Assembly: GCA_902796115.1 (NCBI GenBank)
Contig: CADBNX010000284.1
Span: 1 to 9,926, forward strand
Source of the DNA: an uncultured Eubacteriales bacterium
GTDB lineage: Bacteria > Bacillota > Clostridia > Christensenellales > Aristaeellaceae
DNA length: 9,926 nucleotides
Reading direction: 5' to 3'
Positions 1 through 5,477 of the stretch are shown here, piece after piece. Every line of letters starts with the position of its first letter. Within the stretch, counting starts at the first letter, position 1. The position numbers and the translations under genes were made by a program. The notes below the pieces were generated by a model. That model was given only the letters and a program-made list of their open reading frames with translations, made no database searches and had not been told where the DNA came from.

Positions 1-77
1 GCCGCTTCGCGAAAGGTACGTTCTGTTTCCTGAAGCGCAAAGACGAGCTGCGTTTTGAGCGGAATGTTCTTTTTCAT
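1..77 (-). CDS. possible 5' end of a divergent gene, unknown function (partial)
   Basis: Read on the minus strand from the ATG at 77-75, the sequence stays open to the window edge and starts Met-Lys-Lys-Asn-Ile-Pro-Leu-Lys-Thr-Gln. It continues as a plausible soluble helical stretch of 25 residues, with codon use (CTC, GTC, CAG, CCG, ACG) like the neighbouring genes. The divergent placement relative to oppA would suit a regulator, but nothing in these residues identifies a family. Against it: no Shine-Dalgarno site precedes the ATG, and the same frame stays open upstream, so the start is unsure and the frame may be chance. The plus strand here also contains short open frames ending near 33 and 58, so it could instead be the tail of an upstream + strand gene. 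Confidence 0.25.
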   Translation of the reverse strand, partial: MKKNIPLKTQLVFALQETERTFREA

Positions 78-135
78 GAAGTAAAGGGTAAGTTCCGGCT
101 CCAAAGACGGGGAAAGGACTGGAACTCTGTCATAC

Positions 136-158
136 AATGTTCTTTTTCGTTCTTTTTC
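136..158 (+). promoter_or_regulatory. phased T-tracts / tandem 10-bp repeat upstream of the oppA -35 (UP-element-like)
   Basis: The 10-mer GTTCTTTTTC occurs twice head to tail at 139-148 and 149-158, ending three bases before the -35 hexamer. With a transcript start near 197, the T5 runs lie at about -54 to -50 and -44 to -40, which match the distal and proximal UP-element subsites bound by RNA polymerase alpha subunits. The 10-base phasing should also bend the DNA. A third copy within a 13-base repeat (AATGTTCTTTTTC) lies at 63-75 and is repeated at 136-148. It could instead be an operator for an unknown regulator. Confidence 0.45.
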
Positions 159-161
159 TGT

Positions 162-190
162 TTGACAAAACCATGATTTTTCGGTAGAAT
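162..190 (+). promoter_or_regulatory. sigma-A-type promoter of the opp operon
   Basis: A perfect -35 hexamer TTGACA (162-167) is followed by a 17-base spacer and the -10 hexamer TAGAAT (185-190), five of six matches to consensus. The transcript should start near 197, giving a leader of about 44 bases before oppA. This near-consensus promoter fits an abundantly expressed binding protein and is the only convincing promoter I see in the window, so it probably drives the downstream transporter genes too. Confidence 0.85.
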
Positions 191-199
191 GATTTGAAA

Positions 200-215
200 C
201 TCTTTTTAGAAAGAG
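200..215 (+). promoter_or_regulatory. 6-bp inverted repeat at the predicted 5' end of the oppA mRNA
   Basis: CTCTTT (200-205) and AAAGAG (210-215) are perfect inverted repeats separated by four bases. It sits within a few bases of the predicted transcript start, so it could form a small 5' hairpin that protects the mRNA from decay, or act as an operator. The stem is short and AT-rich, so chance is possible. Confidence 0.3.
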
Positions 216-227
216 ATTATCATTCAG

Positions 228-233
228 AGGAGG
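228..233 (+). promoter_or_regulatory. ribosome binding site of oppA
   Basis: A perfect AGGAGG lies seven bases before the ATG at 241. This is optimal and fixes the start of oppA, agreeing with the signal peptide that begins at that codon. Confidence 0.9.
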
Positions 234-240
234 AAACAAC

Positions 241-2769
241 ATGAAGAAGACCCTGGCACTTCTGCTTGCGGTGCTGATGGCTCTGCTGCCCGTTCTGGGT
301 ATCGCCGAAGAAGCCACCGAAGAGCCTGCGGAAGAAATCACCGTGGAACTGACCGGCGAAGCCGGCAAGTACATCTACAAGGATGATGTGTCCACGCTGG
401 CTACGAACTGGAACCCGCACACTTACCAGACCACGGATGACGGCTATCCGGCCGATTTCATTCAGGACGGTCTGTATACCTTCATCTTCAATGATGAGCT
501 GCATCCCGTCGAAGGCGTCGAGCCCTTCGCCGGATATGTGATCGTGCCCGAAATGGCCGCGGCTGAACCCGTGGACGTGACCGAGCAGGTGAAAGCCGAG
601 CATCCGGAATTCGGCATTCCCGAATCCGCCACCAGCGGCTATGCTTACATCATCGATCTGAACCCGGACTGTGTTTGGGAAGACGGAACTCCCATCAATG
701 CGGATACCTATGTGTATTCGATGCAGCGTCTCCTTGACCCCAAACTGCAGAATTACCGCGCGACCGACTATTATGCCCAGACGCTGTCCATCGCTGGCGC
801 GGAAGCTTACGCCAACGCAGGTCAGGTGGTCAAGGTGGATAACGGTGTGAGCGGCGAATATGCTTTTGCCGATCTGGTAAAAGGCGAAGACGGCGCATAC
901 ACCACCGAAGAAGGATTCCCGGTGTATCTGGCTGTGGATTATCCCCTGGACTGGACCAGCGGCAACACGCTGAAGGACTATGTGGATGCCTACGGCGATG
1001 CGTATTTCAGCATGACTAACTGGGAAAAGCTGACCGAGATGGCAGATGAAGAAGGCCTGATTCCGCTGACCGATGAAAACTATGAGCTGTACGCCGACGT
1101 AACCACGGGCAATGATGCCTGGGGCGAAACCGAAGACGATCTGCCCAATTATTTCGTCGTGGAGAAGACCTATCCCGAAGTTGACTTCGAAACCGTCGGT
1201 CTGTACAAAACCGGCGATTATCAGATCACGATGGTCCTGACCAAGAGCCTGAAGGGCTTCAATCTGCTTTACAACCTGAGCGGCAACTGGATCGTGAAGG
1301 AAGATATCTACGAAGCCAGCCTGAAGCCCACCGGAGATACCTTCACCTCCACCTATAACACTTCTGTGGAAACCACCTGCTCCTACGGCCCCTACAAGCT
1401 GGTCAACTACGAAGCCGACAAGAACATGCACTTTGTGCGCAATGAGAACTGGTTCGGCTACAAGGACGGCAAGCATGTGTATGTCGATCCCGTGGACGGC
1501 GAAACCTATCCCTTCTATATGACCGATGAAATCGATACCCAGGTTGTGGCGGAATCTTCTACCCGGAAGCTGATGTTCCTCAAGGGACTGGTGATGGCTT
1601 ACGGTCTGCAGAGCGAGGACTTTGCGTCCTACCGCAACAGCGACTATGTGTACTTCACGCCCTCCGAGACCATCTACTTCCTGATCCTCAACGGATACCT
1701 GGACAAGCTCAACGAGCGTGAAGCCGCGGAAGACTTCGACACCGAAAAGTTTGACCTGCAGACGATGACCGTGCTGAATTTCCGGAAGGCAGTGGCACTG
1801 ACCTATGATAAGGAAGACTTCGCGGCCACCGTGTCTCCGGCCCGCTCCGGCGCATACGGAATCCTGGGTACGGCTTACATCTTTGATCCTGAGACCGGTG
1901 CCCGTTACCGTGACACCGACCAGGCCAAGCAGGCTCTGTGCGATGCTTACAGCGTGAATGTGGAAGAATACGCCTCTCTGGATGAAGCTGCCGCTTCCAT
2001 CACCGGCTTCGATCCCGTGGCCGCCAAGGAATTCTACAAGGCTGCTTTCCAGGATGCCCTGGATGCCGGTTATATCACCGACAGCGACAGCGACGGTGTA
2101 TGCGACCAGACCATCCGCATTGAATACTCCGCTTCGTCCCTGTCCTCCTTCATGGACCGCACCATCGCTTATCTGAATGAAAAGATGGCGGAAGTGACCA
2201 AGGACACGCCTTTTGACGGCAAGGTTGAATTCTATCTGTCCGCGCCTTACGGCAACGACTGGAGCAACAAGATCAAGCAGGGTCTGAGCGACACCGTTCT
2301 GGGCGGCTGGTCCGGCTCCCGTCTTGATCCTTACTCCATCACCGACGTGTATGTCAACCCGAGCTATGCTTATGACGCGCAGTGGTTCGATGCCACCAAG
2401 GTGGAACTGACCATTACCGTTGACGGCGAAGAGCTGACCACCACGCTGAAGAACTGGTCCGATGCGCTGAACGGCGCTACCGTCACCATCGGCGAAAAGG
2501 AATACAATTTCGGCGACGGTCAGGCGGAAGTGGACACCCGTCTGGACATCCTGGCTGCCATCGAAAAGACGATCCTCGGCACTTATGACTATCTGCCCAT
2601 GCTGCAGAACGCCAGCGCCGCGCTGCTGAGCCAGCAGGTGTACTATGTGGTGGAGGAATACAACCCCATCATGAGCCGCGGCGGAATCCAGTACATGAAG
2701 TACAACTACGACGAGGCCGAGTGGAAAGAATTCGTTGATTCTCAGCCCGACGGAACCCTGAGCTACTAA
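241..2769 (+). CDS. oppA: oligopeptide ABC transporter substrate-binding protein (SBP_bac_5 family), enlarged
   Basis: Extracytoplasmic receptor that should capture peptides and deliver them to the OppBC channel. The 842-residue product begins with a clear signal peptide (residues 1-22: Met-Lys-Lys, hydrophobic core, Gly-Ile-Ala before a run of Glu). No cysteine follows, so no lipobox is present; cleavage by signal peptidase I is expected rather than lipoprotein anchoring. Family features include the early His-Thr-Tyr and ...DGLYTFIF region (60-83), the NPDCVWEDGTPINADTYVYS block (141-160), the SYGPYKL segment (381-387) and a late hydrophobic YLPMLQN region (784-790). Usual family length is about 530-600 residues, so some 250-300 are extra. 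Residues 614-622 read DSDSDGVCD, an EF-hand or dockerin-like calcium loop pattern. Codon choice is strongly biased (CTG, ACC, GGC), consistent with high expression. Peptide specificity cannot be read from the sequence. Confidence 0.93.
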   Translation: MKKTLALLLAVLMALLPVLGIAEEATEEPAEEITVELTGEAGKYIYKDDVSTLATNWNPHTYQTTDDGYPADFIQDGLYTFIFNDELHPVEGVEPFAGYVIVPEMAAAEPVDVTEQVKAEHPEFGIPESATSGYAYIIDLNPDCVWEDGTPINADTYVYSMQRLLDPKLQNYRATDYYAQTLSIAGAEAYANAGQVVKVDNGVSGEYAFADLVKGEDGAYTTEEGFPVYLAVDYPLDWTSGNTLKDYVDAYGDAYFSMTNWEKLTEMADEEGLIPLTDENYELYADVTTGNDAWGETEDDLPNYFVVEKTYPEVDFETVGLYKTGDYQITMVLTKSLKGFNLLYNLSGNWIVKEDIYEASLKPTGDTFTSTYNTSVETTCSYGPYKLVNYEADKNMHFVRNENWFGYKDGKHVYVDPVDGETYPFYMTDEIDTQVVAESSTRKLMFLKGLVMAYGLQSEDFASYRNSDYVYFTPSETIYFLILNGYLDKLNEREAAEDFDTEKFDLQTMTVLNFRKAVALTYDKEDFAATVSPARSGAYGILGTAYIFDPETGARYRDTDQAKQALCDAYSVNVEEYASLDEAAASITGFDPVAAKEFYKAAFQDALDAGYITDSDSDGVCDQTIRIEYSASSLSSFMDRTIAYLNEKMAEVTKDTPFDGKVEFYLSAPYGNDWSNKIKQGLSDTVLGGWSGSRLDPYSITDVYVNPSYAYDAQWFDATKVELTITVDGEELTTTLKNWSDALNGATVTIGEKEYNFGDGQAEVDTRLDILAAIEKTILGTYDYLPMLQNASAALLSQQVYYVVEEYNPIMSRGGIQYMKYNYDEAEWKEFVDSQPDGTLSY

Positions 2770-2780
2770 TTGCAGAGAGC

Positions 2781-2812
2781 GCACAGCCGCCGCATCGGCT
2801 GCGGTCATGTGC
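2781..2812 (+). repeat. first stem-loop in the oppA-oppB spacer
   Basis: An outer pair GCACA (2781-2785) and TGTGC (2808-2812) encloses an inner repeat CAGCCG (2784-2789) and CGGCTG (2796-2801). The two overlap slightly, so they are alternative or partly stacked pairings. No T-run follows. It begins 12 bases after the oppA stop codon and probably helps define or protect the 3' end of the oppA message. Confidence 0.45.
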
Positions 2813-2820
2813 CGACCTGA

Positions 2821-2862
2821 GATATCTTGCCGGGAAGCCAGCTGGCTTCCCGGCGAGATATC
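2821..2862 (+). terminator. strong 19-bp hairpin between oppA and oppB (partial terminator or mRNA stabiliser)
   Basis: The arms 2821-2839 and 2844-2862 pair over 19 bp around a four-base AGCT loop. The only departure from perfect complementarity is one T/G position that pairs as G-U in RNA. The stem has a GC-rich core (GCCGGGAAGCC). What follows is only moderately T-rich (ATCGTTTATTCT), without a proper U-tract, so full termination is doubtful. Such structures after binding-protein genes are known to stabilise the upstream mRNA or let only part of the transcription proceed, which would give much more OppA than permease. The hairpin is seen directly; the role is inferred. Confidence 0.7.
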
Positions 2863-2898
2863 ATCGTTTATTCTGGAAGATAACAGCTGATTACTATG

Positions 2899-2949
2899 TT
2901 GTGCCGCTTCGAAGCAGGCCGTTTCATCTGGGCCATCCCATCGGCACAA
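2899..2949 (+). promoter_or_regulatory. inverted repeats leading into the oppB ribosome binding site
   Basis: TTGTGCCG (2899-2906) is the perfect inverse of CGGCACAA (2942-2949). Between them lies the palindrome GCTTCGAAGC (2906-2915). The right arm ends on the AA of the AAGGAG (2948-2953) that precedes oppB, so folding could limit ribosome access and lower oppB translation relative to oppA. The loop is long and the stem only 8 bp, so this is a tentative reading. Confidence 0.35.
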
Positions 2950-2967
2950 GGAGAGGAATGGTAACCG

Positions 2968-3921
2968 ATGCTCAAATATACGCTGCAAAGAATACTGCTG
3001 ATGCTGATGACACTGCTCATCATCACCTGCATGTGCTTTGTACTTGTACGGATGCTGCCGCCTGTGCAATTGCCGGCCGAAGACCCGCATACCAAGGTGA
3101 TCCTTGCCCGTCGGGAAGCGATGGGTTACAACAAGCCGTATTTGGTACAGTTCGGGATTTTCTTGAAGGATATCTTTACGCGCTGGGACTGGGGCGTTTC
3201 CGACAAACTGTATTTCGGGCAGGATGTGGCGGCGATTTTTATGGATAAACTGCCTGCCACGATGATCGTCAATGTGTATTCGATCGTGCTGAGCATCCCG
3301 ATCGGGATCGCGCTCGGAATCTGGGCAGCGCTCAAAAAGAACAGCTGGATCGACCACACGATATCCACGCTGACGATGGTTGTCATTTCCGTTCCATCCT
3401 TTGTATACGCGTTTCTGATCCAGTATTTCCTGAGTTACAAGCTTTCCGTATTCCCGTTTTTAATGAACGCGGGAAGAAACTATCTTGACTGGGGCATGTT
3501 TGTGAGCATGCTTCCGGCTGTTCTTTCGCTTTCTTTCGGCGTTATCGCAAGCTTCACACGTACCACACGTGCCGAATTGACAGAAGTGCTGACCAGCGAG
3601 TTCATGCTGCTGGCCAGAACCAAGGGACTGACAAAAGCCCAGGCAACCGTGCGCCATGCGCTGAAAAACTGCATGGTGGTGGTTCTTCCCATGATTTTCG
3701 GCGAATTCATCGGTATTATGTCCGGTTCACTGATCATCGAATCGATTTTTGCCGTTCCCGGTGTTGGAAGTCTGTATCTGAATTCCATCAACGGGCGCGA
3801 TTATAATATGTTTATGCTGCTCACCGTATTCTACACAACCGTCGGACTTGCCGCCGGAATCGTAGTCGATATCAGCTACGGATTCATCGATCCGCGCATC
3901 CGCATGGGTTCGCGCAAATAA
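2968..3921 (+). CDS. oppB: oligopeptide ABC transporter permease, OppB/DppB type
   Basis: One half of the transmembrane peptide channel. At 317 residues it has the normal family length. Membrane segments are visible at about residues 8-30, 99-121, 133-157, 178-197, 236-256 and 281-302. The cytoplasmic EAA loop, which docks the ATPase subunits, is at 216-234 (ARTKGLTKAQATVRHALKN), followed by the typical ESIFAVPGVG segment (258-267) and the C-terminal DPRIRMG. The ATG at 2968 is chosen because Met-Leu-Lys-Tyr and the first helix start there, preceded by AAGGAGAGG at 2948-2956; the spacing is slightly long, and a nearer ATG at 2958 is out of frame. It is separated from oppA by a structured spacer and from oppC by only 16 bases. 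It is the only transporter subunit here without an obvious insertion. Confidence 0.95.
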   Translation: MLKYTLQRILLMLMTLLIITCMCFVLVRMLPPVQLPAEDPHTKVILARREAMGYNKPYLVQFGIFLKDIFTRWDWGVSDKLYFGQDVAAIFMDKLPATMIVNVYSIVLSIPIGIALGIWAALKKNSWIDHTISTLTMVVISVPSFVYAFLIQYFLSYKLSVFPFLMNAGRNYLDWGMFVSMLPAVLSLSFGVIASFTRTTRAELTEVLTSEFMLLARTKGLTKAQATVRHALKNCMVVVLPMIFGEFIGIMSGSLIIESIFAVPGVGSLYLNSINGRDYNMFMLLTVFYTTVGLAAGIVVDISYGFIDPRIRMGSRK

Positions 3922-3927
3922 TTCTGC

Positions 3928-3936
3928 AGGAGGGAG
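3928..3936 (+). promoter_or_regulatory. ribosome binding site of oppC
   Basis: AGGAGGGAG precedes three in-frame ATG codons at 3938, 3941 and 3947. Counting from AGGAGG (3928-3933), the gaps are 4, 7 and 13 bases, so initiation at 3941 (second ATG of ATGATG) is the best-spaced option. The difference is one residue. Confidence 0.7.
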
Positions 3937-3937
3937 A

Positions 3938-5476
3938 ATGATGTCAATGGAAAATCAGTTTGATCACATTCCGCAGGAAAAATTTGCGTTTGTCCAGAAG
4001 GATGAAAACCTGCACGATAAGAAGCTGGAGACGAAATCCCGCGGTTATTTTGCAGACGCGATGGTCCGCTTCAAGAAAAACCGGTCTTCGGTCGTCGCGG
4101 CATATATACTGCTCTTTCTTGCACTGTTTTCCGTCATATCGCCGATGCTGTCTCCGTATGATGTACGGGAAATGGATAAACGCTACGTCAATGCACCTCC
4201 CTTCGTTGAATCGATCGCTGAGAAGGGCTGGGGAATCATGGACGGAGCGGTCACACATGACAGCCAGAATGAGAATTCCCTGGATTACTGGCGCGGCATT
4301 GCACAGGAAACCGGACATGACCCGATGCTGGGTATCCTGAGCAAGCAGGTAAAAACCGTAAAAAGCCGCGGCAAGACGGTGGAAAACGCCACTTACAAGA
4401 TCCAGACCAATAAGTATTACGAAATCGGCATCGTGTACATGGTGCTGTCTTATGAGAGTTTCGAACAGATTCAGAAATGGCAGGATGAAACCGGGATCCA
4501 GGTCATTTATCCGTATGTGGAACCGAAGGATATTCAGAATATCAGCAATAACCCGAATATCTGGTATCAGGTGAAGGATGAGAAAGGTACGGCAGTAAAG
4601 GACGAAAACGGTAACTTCATTCCCGTTTACTCGACAGCAAGGGAATCCGAAGGCGCGCCTTATCATTCCATCCGCATTACGGGAGACGACGGAAGCTATA
4701 TCTACAGCACCCGCAAATCCGGCGCGGTACAGTGCCGTGTGGAGTATTACAACTACTATAAATATATGAACGGACATGCGCCGCAGTTTTACTTCGGCAC
4801 CAATGAGAAGGGACAGGACCTGTTCTGCGCGATCGGAATGGGTGCCCGTTTTTCTCTGGTTTTCGCGATCCTGGTGTCCGTCATCCGTTTTGTGCTCGGA
4901 ACGATCTACGGCGCGATAGAAGGCTACTACGGCGGCGCTACGGATATGATTCTGGAACGTATTTCGGATGTGCTGGCCGGCATCCCCTTTATCGTGGCTA
5001 CCACGCTTTTCCAGCTCCATCTGGCGCAGAAGGTGGGAACGGTTCCTTCTTTCCTGTTTGCCTATATCGCGACGGGCTGGATCGGAATGGCCGCGCTGGT
5101 GCGCAAACAGTTTTACCGGTTCAAAGGGCAGGAATACGTGCTGTCATCCCGCACCCTTGGTGCCGGTGACTGGCGGCTGATGTTCCGGCATATTTTCCCC
5201 AATTCCCTGGGTACCATCATCACCTCCTGCGCGATGATGATCCCGAGCGTCATCGGATCGGAAACCAGCCTGACGTATCTGGGTATTGTAAATCTGAGCG
5301 AATTTGTGGGTACCAGTATCGGTGAGCTGATGAGCCTGGGACAGCGCAGCATGACGACATCGCCCCACGCGATGTTCTGGCCGGCCCTGTTCTTCTCCCT
5401 GCTGATGATATCCTTCAATTTGTTCGGCAACGGTCTGCGCGATGCCTTTAACCCGACCACGAGAGGAGAAGACTGA
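3938..5476 (+). CDS. oppC: oligopeptide ABC transporter permease, OppC/DppC type, with large extracytoplasmic insertion
   Basis: Second half of the peptide channel. The 512-residue product has a cytoplasmic N-terminus rich in charge (1-48), TM1 at about 51-70, then about 215 residues before the core permease domain starts at FGTNEKGQDLF (286-296). In typical OppC of about 300 residues that gap is near 40, so some 180 are extra. The extra part (about 82-280) is hydrophilic, rich in Tyr, Asn and Asp, has no transmembrane helix and should lie outside the membrane, where OppA docks. The core shows ARFSLVFAILVSV (303-315), the GYYGG turn (329-333), the EAA loop at 400-422 ending RHIFPN, and the C-terminal NLFGNGLRDAFNP (494-506). 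In the last motif Asn replaces the usual Asp of GDGLRD. The insertion's codon use matches the rest of the gene. True start may be 3941. Confidence 0.94.
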   Translation: MMSMENQFDHIPQEKFAFVQKDENLHDKKLETKSRGYFADAMVRFKKNRSSVVAAYILLFLALFSVISPMLSPYDVREMDKRYVNAPPFVESIAEKGWGIMDGAVTHDSQNENSLDYWRGIAQETGHDPMLGILSKQVKTVKSRGKTVENATYKIQTNKYYEIGIVYMVLSYESFEQIQKWQDETGIQVIYPYVEPKDIQNISNNPNIWYQVKDEKGTAVKDENGNFIPVYSTARESEGAPYHSIRITGDDGSYIYSTRKSGAVQCRVEYYNYYKYMNGHAPQFYFGTNEKGQDLFCAIGMGARFSLVFAILVSVIRFVLGTIYGAIEGYYGGATDMILERISDVLAGIPFIVATTLFQLHLAQKVGTVPSFLFAYIATGWIGMAALVRKQFYRFKGQEYVLSSRTLGAGDWRLMFRHIFPNSLGTIITSCAMMIPSVIGSETSLTYLGIVNLSEFVGTSIGELMSLGQRSMTTSPHAMFWPALFFSLLMISFNLFGNGLRDAFNPTTRGED

Positions 5477-5477
5477 T

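Noticed and set aside
2869..2897. A possible internal promoter before oppB, with TACTAT at 2892-2897 as a -10.
   Set aside because: Only four of six -10 positions match, and no -35-like hexamer lies 16-18 bases upstream (TATTCT at 2869-2874).
220..3357. A 1045-codon open frame on the minus strand, antisense to oppA and the start of oppB.
   Set aside because: Its length follows from the strong codon bias of oppA, which avoids the reverse complements of stop codons in that frame. It spans the non-coding spacer and two genes, lacks a ribosome binding site and reads as low-complexity His/Val/Gly-rich protein.
3944..5020. A 358-codon minus-strand open frame opposite oppC.
   Set aside because: It is antisense to a clear permease gene with conserved motifs and has no family resemblance or start signal.
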